A DNA stretch of 64,000 nucleotides from Haberlea rhodopensis (taxonomy: Eukaryota; Streptophyta; Magnoliopsida; Lamiales; Gesneriaceae): assembly GCA_907163345.1 (NCBI GenBank), contig CAJQUN010000021.1:124001-188000 (forward strand), written 5' to 3'. This document shows positions 44,950 to 56,886 of this stretch, one piece after another. Below the pieces are notes generated by a model. It was not told the origin of the DNA. It searched no databases and worked only from the letters and a program-made list of their open reading frames with translations. A program made the position numbers and the translations under genes. How positions within the stretch are numbered: the stretch's first letter is position 1; each line of letters starts with the position of its first letter.

Positions 44950-47900
44950 ACCTCCAGCTTCTTCTGCTGATAAAATGTCCTTACAATGTTAAGGACAATT
45001 AACTCTACTTCCAATAGATTTTTGACATTCAAAATCATCGGTTTCAGGTGATGCAACCTATAATTGAGCTGGTGGGGATAGTTACTCAGCAGATTGTTCC
45101 TTCTCAAGATTCATTGGTTCAGCGGAGAAAATAGGTACTGATTATGACTCTTCTGGTTCAGATTCAGAGTCCATCGGTAGAGTTTCTTACACTGGAACTG
45201 ATCTAAAGGAACTTGTCGGTACATCTGTTTCCCTTCTGTTCTCAGCTGGTTCTACCGACTCATAAGAAACTAATAATGCAGATCAATTCTAGAGACCGAT
45301 CCCACTCTTCAGTCGTACCCCCAGATAAATGGACCAGTAAGTGAAGTCGTCAATAATCTTATCGATCTCAGCATCAGTCAGAACAGGTTCTTCACTCACT
45401 GAATCCCTAGACGAATCGACTGTCTTGATTAGTGGTGAGTCAGAAATGACAAGTCGACCTCTTAAAACTTCAATTTCCCACTTGGCGGTTTGGTGTCTGT
45501 TCTCCAGAGCTACAATAATGTGAGCATTCTCTCTGCCTTGTGGGGTGAGGCGTCGAAAGCATCCATATTCAGATTTATGAGACTATTGAAGGTCCTCATT
45601 ATGCTTGGCAATGTACAAGTCCTTTCTTCTGATTGCCTTATCCACACATCGTGTCTCCGTCAACCTCAGAATAGCTTGCTCCATTTTGTTGAAGGTTGAC
45701 AACCTCGATTCCAGCTTAATCATGGACACTCTCCTTCGGCAATACTCCCATTTGTAAAAAATCAATTCCTTGGCTGTGACATTTTCTTTGATTTGAAGGA
45801 GAGCTGCATTGACCTGCATAGTTAATGGTTCGCATTGCAATCGGCGATGATGGAGAAGAGGGTCTAAGAGAGGCCACACTGTACTGAGATGGGCTTGGTT
45901 TCGGAATAAAAGGAGATCTTTTGAGTAACCTAGGTGGTACAGGTACTGAAGGCAGTGCTGGTGATGAAGTGGCTGCTGGATGTCGGAACAGCTGATGAAG
46001 TTATTTCCTGATAAGCCGGAATTTCAATTGACGAAGAAGTCTGAGCTGACTTTGTTTCTACAGGACCTCTCATTTTCCCTAGTTGAATTCTGGCCTTTTT
46101 CACAGTAGCTGGGCTCATCTCAACAATAACAGGGGCGGGAGCAGCTTTCCTCATCTTTCCTGTTTGGTCTGCTGGTTTTTCTTCTGTTTGTCATCAGTTA
46201 CAATAATAGCCTTAGTAGCCAGTTTTTGCAACTGACGTAGGGAGTAGATACGGCTGACCACCATCTTGGTTTCATCCTCGACCAGTCCTAGGCTTGATTC
46301 GATGTTGAAAACCCTTGGTTCTCCCAGTGACCAATTGCAGCTTTGCGAATAGGTAATTGGACCTGTTCACTTTGATGCCCTTTGTGATCACAATCATAAT
46401 TTATAGCTTCTTTTCCATGACAACATCATAGGAACCCGTGGCAAAGAGAATGTTCTTGGACACTACATCAGCCAGAACTTGAAATTTCCTCTTCATTTAG
46501 TTTTTGGGAAAGCTAGTGTTTGGGAAGCTGGAGCTGCTGGCTGAGTACTTTCTTTAAACAATTGTTGTGACTTTGTCATCAACATCAGTAGGGTCGTACA
46601 TACCGTCAGTAGGGAGCTCAAGAGTTTCTTCAAATAATTCTTCAGAGACGAAAATCGTGGTATTTTCCACTTTGGAAATAACACACCCTTCATCAATAGT
46701 GGCATTCTCGAAGAAGTCCAACACAACATCATGAAAGAAAATAGGCTTGTTGCAGAGAAAGATCTTCAATCCAGATTTCTTCAAGGCTTTGAATAAAATA
46801 GTGTACTCGTTCTCAGATCCAAGAAAGGAGTTTTAAGTCTAGATGGTAGCCCAAAATCATTTTAGTAGAAGCCATTTGAGGATTGAAAGTTGAATGGTAT
46901 TTCTGCCGAGGTTAGTTTGCACAAGAGAAAATAATTTGCAGATAATTTGTGTAGAATTGTAAGTAAGCGTAAAGAATGTGCAATTGATATTGATGCTACT
47001 TTTATAGGGAAAGATTATTGACTGTAGGGCTTACAAGAGCATGTGTCAGTAGATCATATAATGACTAAAATATCAACGATGTAGATATAAAGCATAAGAA
47101 CCGTCATCTTGGAATACGAAATAATCATTAAGAAAAGTAATGATGGAGACTGATAAGATTGCAGCAATAAATGCGGACTATTGGACTTATTCAGTAACCG
47201 TCATCAATAATTCAGAATAATTTCAACGAAGCGAGAACAGTTAACCTTAGTGTAGTTAGTAGAGTACAGTGTTACCAGACTTCATTGGTTGAGCAGATGA
47301 ATCATCTGCTGACTTTGAATTTAACGCAAGTCTACAGTCTTAGTAAGACTAGAAATTGGTAGGACATATCTTTGAAGTCAACTGATAGTTCCTTGATAAA
47401 AATAGGGTAATAACACTAGGCGTTGGTAGAGCAGGTGACTTCATCTTTCCATAGTAACCAACTCTAATTGGGTCCATGACAGGATGTATCCTTGGGGACC
47501 CACACTTGAATAATCTTTTTAGATTTTTCATGGTGTGTTTCCTTTTTGGATTTGTCAATTAAGCGGTGGTTGTGTGATGTGTCAACATAATTTGGCCTAA
47601 GCTGCTGATTAAATTTACTCAACCCATATTATTTTTGAATTGTTTTACAATAGTGGTACCAGCTCTCTTTATCGAACCACAAAGCATATTTATATCGATT
47701 GTACTTTCGTGAGGTTCAGTTCCAGTTGTGTGTGTCTGCTCGGGCTGATTTAACATAGCCTATACCACACATATATACATGTTTCCTAAACTGTATTGGT
47801 TGAGCAGTTTGCTCAGCAGGAGCAATTTGCTCATGTGGCATACTTGACTTGACAAATTTTATCGATTTAAAATTGTCCTTGTCATTGTGTACTTGAGTAC

Positions 47901-48740
47901 TGGTTTTACCAGCAGAGCTAATACAATTAGATTTGAAGCCTAAACCAGTCTTATCACCTGGTAGCTTCTGTTCTTCTTGTATTTTTCTCAGTGAAATAGA
48001 TGTTCTATTCCATGTATTGATAAGTTGAGATAATTTTTGATTTTCAAAAATAAGATGCTTATAATCAACATGGAATTCATCATTTTCAGATTTGAGCGTA
48101 CTTATGTGTGCTCTAAGAGTTTCATACTCTATCAGTTGACTAAGACTGATTTTTGTATGATTATCTCTTAAACTTACATTTTATGCGTTAATATCTTCAA
48201 ATGACTTTAAAAGCGATATGTACTCATTTGTCATATTATGTGAAGCAGACATTAAGTCATGTTTAGATTGAAAGTCAATTACCTCCTCATCGGTAGATGA
48301 CTTATCGTTTGCCATGAAGCAATGTATGCTTATGCTCATCATCGGTAGAACAATTGTCTTTGACCAGTTCACCTTCTGAACCTAACTATAGTAAAGTTTC
48401 CCATATATCTTTGGCATTTGGACAAGACTTCGCCTTTTGGAATATATCTTTGTCAAGGATGGAGAATAGTGAATCCTTTGCAATATTGTCCAGATTAACT
48501 TTTCTTTGTTATTGGTAGACCATTCATATATGGGATTATCAACATGGTGAACATCGGTAGATGATGGAGTTTTAGGGCTGATCTTCATGATTCTTATGGG
48601 TCCACTGGTGATGACATCTCACATATCATCATCAAAGGCAGCCAAGTGTGTCTGTATTCTCTTCGATTCATCAAAATTTTCAATAGAGAACGATGGTTAT
48701 TGCACAAAACTGAGGCCATTAAGTCGAGTATTCTATTAAA
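44950..48740 (-). pseudogene. Element D internal frames, decayed
   Basis: Minus-strand fragments in several frames with stops. The part nearest the primer site (48588-47900) is gag-like: a polar helical region and a coiled-coil-like stretch (SQLIEYETLRAHISTLKSENDEF). Around 47500 there is a basic linker (KSKKIIQVWVPKDT). 46800-45580 encodes another broken protein of unknown role. No aspartic protease, integrase or reverse transcriptase motif was found. Confidence 0.5.
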
Positions 48741-48765
48741 AAAGAACATCGGCTCTGATACCAAT

Positions 48766-49964
48766 TGATAGAAGGGGGTTGAATATCTGCACCGGCTCTA
48801 CTTAGCTATTTAAAAATATTCTTCGGTTGTGTTAGCAACCAAAAGTTATTTTCTTGTTTAAATACTGATCAGTCGACTAACTAAAGATAAGTGCGAAAAT
48901 AACTCGACTGATGCAGCGAATAAGTTGAGCTGATGTCAATAGTCTACTAGTCTAAAGAATGATTCAGTGGACTACATAGATTATCACAGTAGATAATGTC
49001 TACTGGATAAAAACTGACTTGGTGTTTAGGTAAGCAATATATCTATAATGTACTGAGTAACACCAACAATTAATATGAATGCAGAGAATAAATGACACAA
49101 TGTTTGTTTCTGGAAGTTCGAAACACAAACGCTTCTACGTCTTCCCTTACACTAGAAGACTTTGGTTTACAATTTTCAGTATACAATCTACTTAGGCTAA
49201 TACACCACATATATCCTAAACTCCTAGCAATCCCACAGCCGAGGTTACTCTTACATCTTGGATCTAAACAAATCAGTTTGACCAACGGTCACAACTGTTA
49301 CAATATTTTTACAGAGATTTTGCTCTTTATAATGATGTAAAACAATCAGTTGGCACTAATAATCTCTTGAAGATCTAATATGTCTCTGATACGGTGCCTG
49401 AAAATGCTTCTTGAATAAGCGAAGAACTCTTATAAGCGTAGTTGAGCAATAATGAATTAATGATAATTTTCTTGTGTTTGCCAACTCCTTTTTTTCTTCT
49501 AAGGAGTCTTCATTATATAGCTCAAGGAATCCAACGATAATATTGATTTATGAATATCAGTACTGATTCTACAGTGCCCTGTTCTCTTTAACCGATGAAA
49601 ATTAAATGCATTGTCGTTAATGTCCCTGAAAAGCTCTGGATGCATTAAATGATCTTTTGCAGAACTATACTTCTTTTCTTATATAGCAAGTAACAACTAG
49701 TTGTACTGTCAACGGTTGGATATTTGAATACCTCAATTGATGCTCGTTCATCTGTAATGTTTTGTTTCACAAAACATATCTTCTCTATAGTCGGTAGATA
49801 TGGCATCGGTAGAGTTCTTCTAGGTCGGTAGACTACAACATTGTGAGTTCTCTTTAACTCATAGCATACTATACACATTACACATCGTGGTCGATAGACT
49901 TCATTCCATTGGTAGTCTATGTGACTCTGCTTAGTAGATATATATCAAAACCTGATATCCAACA
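48766..49964 (-). repeat. Element D 5' LTR
   Basis: 1199 bp. Shares with element C the block near 49112-49160 (GGAAGTTCGAAAC...GCTTCTACGTC, then ACACTAGAAGACTTTGGTTTA), so C and D are related. GTCTACTGG-like motifs occur near 48949-49010. Confidence 0.75.
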
Positions 49965-51099
49965 TTTGATAAATTAGGTTTTGTAGTTTTAAAGATAATG
50001 AAGGTTTCAAGAGATAGAAATAATTTATACATTTTTTAAATATAAAAATAGTTTTAATTGATTTTAAATAACTTTGTCAAAATATATGATAGAATGTGTG
50101 AGAATTAATGGTAAGTTATATTTAAATTGAAGTTTTCTCATTCCCAAATCCAAATCCATAAAATCCTATCATTTTTAATAGAATTTGTATAAATCTAATC
50201 CAAATCCCTTCTGAATTTCGTATAGTCAAAGTCTAAACTGTTATTTATAAATCCAGAAACAGACTACATTATTGCAATGGTCCCTATAAGGTCCAATTTC
50301 CCTGAGACTCAGAGTTCTACAAATTGCAAAATCCTGTAATTTTAAGTCATATTAAAATCGTTTATTGAACTTGTCTTGTTATTTAAAACCAACACTCTCG
50401 GATAAAGCTAAAAATACTTGCATATAACCTCCTAATACATTTTTTTATTAAAAAAAAATCACTCTCGACAAGTTTTATAATTAACACATATTCTAAGGGG
50501 TGTATATTTATTTTAGAAATTTAATTACTTTTAATAATTTTTTAAATGATATACTTTTATGGAGTTGACTTTTATAAAATCAAAAAGAGTTATAAAAACA
50601 GTTTTATAGACTTCTGTAAACTTTTTCATAGAATCCTTTGGAATTTTATTACTTATTATTAATTAATATTAGATGTGTAAAAAATGGCATTTTAACTAAA
50701 TTATTCCGTTATAACTTTTTCTCATTTTGACTTTTTAATACATATTATAAAATATTCTTTGTACGAAATGAGTAGAAAAACAAAAGTTCATGTTTTAATT
50801 TTTGATCTACTATTTATTTATTTAATAACATAATGTAGTACATATGATATACATTTAATTATGATTTTTTATTATAAAAAAATGAAACATCATAACTGAC
50901 TTTTGAACTTGCATACTTTTGAACTTACATGTCTCTTCTGATACTACTCTCTTTGTTTTCCCTCAGGCTCCCGTAAAGTGCTAAACCATTGCTTAAAACA
51001 CATTCTGTTGGGTCAGCTTCTTCCTACTCTACCAGGTCGACCTCTAAAGTCTCAACAATATCATCATTATCTTTAATGGCGGAGGTTGCGAGGCAACCC
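49965..51099. other. AT-rich spacer
   Basis: No gene recognised. 50140-50215 (AAATCCAAATCC...) resembles the inverse of 34395-34450, possibly the other end of one MITE. The rest is low-complexity. Confidence 0.5.
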
Positions 51100-51822
51100 C
51101 GCCAATCACCATGAGTATCATTTGTGGGAATGCTTGGGGATTGGGAGATTCCCGAGCATTCAATCACTTGCGGATGACTATTCATGAGTTTTCTCCCCTT
51201 TTTATCCTCCCATCTAACTCTAAATTATATAGTCATATAGTTCCACGCTGAATTTTATATTTGGTTTTGTCCATTGGTGGAGGCTACTTCACAACCCTCT
51301 GCCTCAACGAAGTCATTTAGCTCTTTGTGGTACCTTCGTAGATCCATCTTGCAGTTGCTGTCAGACGGAGAGATTCTGGAAGCTTATGCGGAAGAGCAAC
51401 AGTAATGGTGAAATTTTGGAAAGCGCTCAACTCGAAATCTGCCCGCATACACGGTTCGTATGGGCAATGCAGCGGATTTCTTCAGAAAAGGGTGGGAAAC
51501 ACAATCTCTTGTCACACGACCCAGAAGACCACAATTATAGCAATAGTCAGGTAGGCGTTCATATCGAATGAGAACAAGAGTAAGCCGTGGGTGAGCGCCT
51601 AGGGATAGCTTGACTACTCGGCGCAACGGTTTAGAAATGTCTATGATTGTCCTAAGTCGCATATAAGAGCCCAATCATCGACCTTTAATATATGTGTCAA
51701 CATTTACAGCAATACCGAGTGCATCTCCAATTATCCTCCTCAAATCAGAAATCATAACATCTAAGGATTGTAAGCCCTAATCTAGAACTTGGTTGTGTGA
51801 GCAGAGCCAATGTCACCGCCGA
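51100..51822. mobile_element. LINE fragments in opposite orientations
   Basis: On the plus strand, 51111-51190 reads MSIICGNAWGLGDSRAFNHLR, which matches the start of plant L1 ORF2 endonucleases (MSI..WN.RGLG). On the minus strand, 51800-51384 reads a DUF4283-type ORF1 region with zinc knuckle CYNCGLLGRVTRDC (RTIIDISKPLRRVVKLSLG before it), interrupted by a stop near 51675. ORF1 normally precedes ORF2 on the same strand, so the pieces are rearranged. Neither A-tail nor duplication is visible. Confidence 0.6.
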
Positions 51823-52358
51823 GCAAGAGATATCCCGATCAAAAAGCCTCGAACACAAATTGCCCGAAGAATAAAAAACCTGCTTGGCATAGTGGTCAAA
51901 GGCTAGCAGAAGACCCAAGCGTAACTGACAAATTAACCGGCGCAAACAAACTTGTAATAATGGAACGCGGATTTCTCGGACACGTATTGAGCCAATAATG
52001 CAACGATCAGAGGAGATCGTGTTTCAAATTTATCGCATGCCAACCGCCGGGATCAACACTATAAATACATGCCTATGGCCTCATTGTAAAGGGTTGAACT
52101 TTCTAGGCAAGAAAAGACTCCGAAGAGAGCACATCATAGTTTGTTCGGTCTTTTACTCTTATGCTGGTTTTCGAAAGTTATTATTTTGTGTCTGAGTCCT
52201 GTAAATCAAATTAAAAGTTACAGTGAAGACTTATACTGGATTATGTCCCGTTGTTTTTCCTTCGATTTTGAGGTTTTTCACGTAAAAATTGTGGCGTCTT
52301 TCTTTTATTTTTTGCAACACTTAATTCTACCGAACTTGTAAAAAATCGAATCACATCA
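51823..52358 (+). repeat. Element F left LTR
   Basis: About 535 bp. TATA-like CACTATAAATACATGCC at 52049-52065. U5 has TTTTTCACGTAAAAATTGTGGCGTCT and resembles the LTR end of element A. The end ...AATCACATCA is followed directly by the primer region. Confidence 0.72.
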
Positions 52359-52523
52359 TTGGCACCGTCTGTGGGAAACTCGAGCTAAGACGTCGAAGAA
52401 AAGAAATTTTGTATAAATTAGGGAAGACATTGCCAGAAGTAAAGGTCACGGGAAAAGTTCAAGGAGGTATATCCCAAATCCCCCTTCATATTCATCCTGA
52501 TAAATGAAGGAGAGGATGATGAT

Positions 52524-53201
52524 ATGGAATTCTCTCAAAACGTTCCTCAAACTAATCCTCAGACATTTCCTACTATGGGAATGCCAATGGAACAATTGAC
52601 GGAGGTGATCGCCAAAACTGTAGGGGAGATAATGAAGCAATTTATGACCCCGCCTCAGCAAGAAAGAACAAGCAAGGAATAAGATCTGGCTTCTTCAGAA
52701 GACCGGGAGAAGGATACAAAGGAGGTTAATGACCTTTCCAGTCAGATAATAGAAGAGAGTAATAAAACTATGCATCATCAAATGGAGGATATGAAAGATG
52801 AGTTGCAGCAGGTGCGCAACAAGATGAAGGGGCGTATCTACACAGTACGGAGGAGCACACCATTTGCTCCTGAAGTTATCGATGATCTCCTTGCCATCCA
52901 ACTTCCGAACTTTGAATATGGGGAATTATGATGGCAGCACAAATCCTGAGGAGTATTTGTCACGGTTTGAGAACACTTTCCTCCTTCACCAACTTCAGAT
53001 GGAGTGAAGTGTAGGGTTTTTCTGACTACCCGAGCAAGAACTGCTCAATCTTGGTTTAATCAACTACCACCGGCGACATAGATTCATTCCCGAAGTTCAG
53101 CTCGCTGTTCTTACATCAATTCACGAGCAACAGAAGGTGCAAGAGAACAACCCCTCAGCCTGTTCGGACTTATATAGATGGAACAAGAGTCTCTTCGGGA
53201 C
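52524..53201 (+). pseudogene. Element F gag, first part
   Basis: Tat-type gag. ATG at 52524 begins a Gln/Pro-rich region; a stop lies near 52681, then a coiled-coil-like segment and the conserved PFAPEVIDDLLAIQLPNFE, a frameshift near 52925, EEYLSRFENTFLLHQLQM and a WFNQLPP motif near 53055. The frame is cut at 53201 by the LTR of E2 and resumes at 58131. Confidence 0.72.
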
Positions 53202-54473
53202 TGTTGGAACCGAAGAGGGGGGGTGAATGAGGTTCCTTGGCTACTTTAGCTTTTTAAAATGAGTTTGCAAAATAAAAGAGTTTGCGCTTTCGGAAGGCTT
53301 AAGTCAATCGATAAATAAATAAAATGAATAAGTAAATAAATGTGTAATGAAATAAAGCGGTAAATGACACAAGGATTTGTTATAGAAGTTCGGCGATGAA
53401 TCGCCTACGTCTCATCTTCCCGGCTAGATAACTTCCAACCGAGGTTCCACTAGAACGAATGATCTTGGCCTTGAGGGCTCCAAGTTAGCCACAATACAAC
53501 TATTCCCGAGTACACAAAGCTCTTCACGAGCACAACACTCTTCACGAGTCTTCTTGGCCTTAAGGGCTCCAAGGATAGCCACACAAAAACTCTTCCCGAG
53601 TTACCAACACTCTTTACGAGTCTTCTTGGCCTTAAGGGCTCCAAGGATAGCCACAACACATGCACCAACTTTACTTGTTGATGGCTTTACAATTTCTAAC
53701 TTGAGTCGGTGTTGGAGGACCTTACAATAAACTCAACAAACACCTTCACGGTGTACCAACACGAAGAAAACAAGACTCTCACGAAATAAAAGAATCACGA
53801 ACTCCAATACAACACAAATGTATGGAGATTGCAATGCTATATGAATTTTGAATAAGCAAAGCTTTGTAGAAGTTTGTTGGCTTATTTATTATCTTCAAAA
53901 TGCTCCAAAGCATCCATATTTATAGTATAGGAGGCCCCCTAGGCTCCTACTAGCCATTGCTACATATAAGGCTGAAATCACTCCTCGATCGCCTCGGACT
54001 TCGCCGCGCTCCAACGGTCACCATGATGGGTCGATCGCCTCAGGCGATGGGTCGATCGCCTCAGGTGATCAATTACACAAATCAATGCCGTAGCCTCAGC
54101 AGCTCAAAATCTTCCATCGCCTCAGGCAAAGTCCACATCGCCTCAGGCGTTCAAGCCATCGCCTCAGGCGATCAAGCCATCGCCTCGGGCGAACTCCCCC
54201 TGCGCGTGAGCCTCGGCGTCGCCTCTGTGGATGTGCGTGACGATGCCTCGCCTGGCTGCCATCGCCTGGGGCGATGATCACCATCGCCTGCAGCGATCCA
54301 GCCCAGACTTTGCACACATGATTTTCTCATTCAATCCACTTTTAATCAATACACATGTACACTAAGTAGACACATTAGTATAACAAACACAAGTTTTGTT
54401 GATCATCAAAACTCAAAAATAATCCGGAGATAAATTAAAGCATTAAACACATACATGCGTTTAAGGCTCAACA
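53202..54473 (-). repeat. E2 3' LTR
   Basis: 1272 bp. Hairpin block at 53385-53413 and about nine near-copies of ATCGCCTCAGGCGAT at 53988-54300. Confidence 0.9.
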
Positions 54474-55348
54474 ATCTCCCCATTTTTGATGATCACAAAA
54501 CTTGATAAACTTGAATATGTAATATGCATGAAATGTGAGTAAACACGACTCCCCCTTAACAATTGCATAACACATACAATATTACCAAGTAAAGCATTAA
54601 ACAAACAACTCTCCCCCTCAAACCATGCATACACAAGCTCTCCCCCTCAAACAATGCATGTATTAAGCTTCAAGTTTATCACAAAAATTCTCCCCCTTTT
54701 TGTGATAATCAAAAAGTACAAAAATTTAAATAAACATAGCATAAGTGTATGTTGACACATAGCCATATTTTAACAATTTTACACATATTCCTCATCAAGC
54801 AAGTAATAAGCATAACAAGCCTAAGATTAAATTATTTAGAGGAACAACAAACATGTGTTTTAAGGCAATCAACAATAAATTCTAAGTGTTTCAACGTGTG
54901 CATATGTTCATGCACCTCATGCCCAATAGACATTATAATTCTCAATGCATCATTAGATAAGATTAATAAAATTATTAATCCCATAAATGCACATTTCCAC
55001 ATTGCATTTTCAAATTTGAATTTTAGGCACATCAAGATATATATACCATAAAGAGATAAGCAAAAATCATGCATCAAAATAATTTATGCATATGCTAAGG
55101 GGTAATGCATTTTGCTACCAATGAATATTGAGCTTCATTATTTATTGGTCACAATTAATTTGTGCCAATGAAATTTTGAATTGCTCTTTTAATAATGTAC
55201 AACATACTTGTACCTTCGATGATAAGAGTGCGTTCTTGTCATTGATCCTATGCCTCGTGATTCCTCTATAGTGGTGAATTAGATAATCTCCTCCCTTGAG
55301 GTGCTTGTTCCTTCATCATTCATCCCTTTGTTGTCCCACAAAACAAAT

Positions 55349-56840
55349 TTACAATTGGAGGTCTTTGGTACCCATTTGATTTTTGGGTCCTTGAGGGTTA
55401 GCTTTCATTGGCGCCTTTGGAATCCATTTCCACCTCTTGTTAGGTTGGTATTGGATTTTGGAAAACCTACACTTATTCTTAGAATGACCATCTTTGCAAC
55501 AATAATTACAAGTAGGAGAATTATGCTTGGCTTTAGCTAACAAGCTTGAAAATGTTTTAGATTTGCTTGAGAAGCCAAGTCCGGCTTTATCAAAGCTACA
55601 ACGTTGCAAGCCAAGTAATTCATTCATCTTTAGACTACTATCACTAAACTTGGCAAAAGATGTCTTTAAATGAAGCATTTTATTTTTCAAAATAATATTT
55701 TCTTCTTCCTTCTTAGCCAAGTCTAGCTTAAGCAATTTGTTGCTCTTCTTGGTTTTACCAAGACAATCAATGAGTTCATTATAAGCATATAATAATTCAT
55801 CATAAGATGGTACCTCATCATCATCATCATCCTCTTCATCTTCATCTCCAAGAGCCATTAGACAAAGATTTGTGGCTTCTTCTTCATCGGAGTCACTATC
55901 ACTCCATGTGGCTATTAGGGTCTTCTTCTTGCCTTTGTCTTCATTCTTCTTCCTAGGACATTTGTTAGCATAATGACCTTTATCTTGACAATTATAACAA
56001 GTTACCTCGTGTTTGAAATCATGTTTGATAGCACTAGAGGTTTTTGGCTTGTTATGTTTGTTGAAGAACTTCTTGAACTTTCTAGTGAACAAGATCATCT
56101 CTTCATCATCGGATTGATCTTTCCTTCCAACCAAGGCAATCCCTTTTCTTATGGATCTCTCATCCTCCTTTATCCCCTTCCTTGTTGACACTTCAAGCTC
56201 ATGGGTCACCAATGTGCCATGAAGTTCATCAAGGTCATACGATGCACTTTCTCCTTTGTTGGACTCAATGATGGTCGTCCTCTTTGCATCCCATTCTTTT
56301 GGCAAGGCTTTTAGAGCTCTTCTCCATATTTGCTTTGGAGGATACTTCTCTCCAAGTTGGGCAAGCTCGTTTATTATTTGGTGAGCCTTCTAAACATCGA
56401 ATCAACCTCTTCTCCGGACTCCTATCTCAAATGTCTCATATTTGAGTTGTAGTAGGTCTATCTTTGTCTCCTTCACTTGATTGGTGCCTTCATGACAAAT
56501 TTGCAATTTGTTCCATATCTCATTTGCGGTTGAGCACATTGAGATCCGGTTGTACTCCTTCATATCTAAAGCACATGTAAAATATTAATAGCTTTAGCAT
56601 TTTGAGATATTAAAATCATGTCCGCTCTTGTGAAATCGTCCATTTCTTTGGGAACTCTTATTCCCCCAACTTCCTTTAAAGGAATATGTGGACTTTCACA
56701 ATGATTTTCCAAAGGTCATAATCTACGGATTGGATGTATAGAGAAATTCTATTTTTCCAATACCCATAGTTATCACCCGTGAAGAGCGGATGTCTATTTG
56801 TCGATTGACCTTGAGCAAACTTATTTGTTAGATTAGCCAT
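55349..56840 (-). pseudogene. Gag of element E2, N-terminus frameshifted
   Basis: ATG at 56840 (MANL..) opens the same UBN2-type gag as E1, but the frame is lost near 56680. From 56305 to 55349 a single 318-codon frame is open. It holds the distal core, an acidic linker, CCHC knuckle CYNCQDKGHYANKC, the coiled-coil-like KKSNKLLKLDLAKKEEEN, second knuckle CNYCCKDGHSKNKC and the same end, NPQGPKNQMGTKD, as E1. The E1 and E2 breaks differ, so their common ancestor had a longer frame. No pol follows. Confidence 0.8.
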
Positions 56841-56886
56841 AGAATTTTTTGATGTAAAACAAAAAACAAATGGCTCTAATACCACT

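Larger units (their letters stand above)
38435..49964 (-). mobile_element. Element D: decayed SIRE-like Copia element interrupted by element E1
   Basis: Right LTR 48766-49964 begins TGATAGAAGGGGGTTGAATAT (plus strand) and ends GATATCCAACA. The minus-strand primer site (ATTGGTATCAGAGCC) is at 48750-48764. The left LTR starts near 38435 but is recognisable only to about 38940, so it is internally deleted. Between lie 38940-40080 and 44902-48765, with element E1 between them. Minus-strand frames at 48750-47350 read a broken Copia gag-like stretch. 46870-44950 reads a different broken frame (for example ELFEETLELPTDGMYDPTDVDD) that I associate with extra ORFs of Lamiales retroelements, uncertainly. 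No reverse transcriptase found. Confidence 0.7.
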
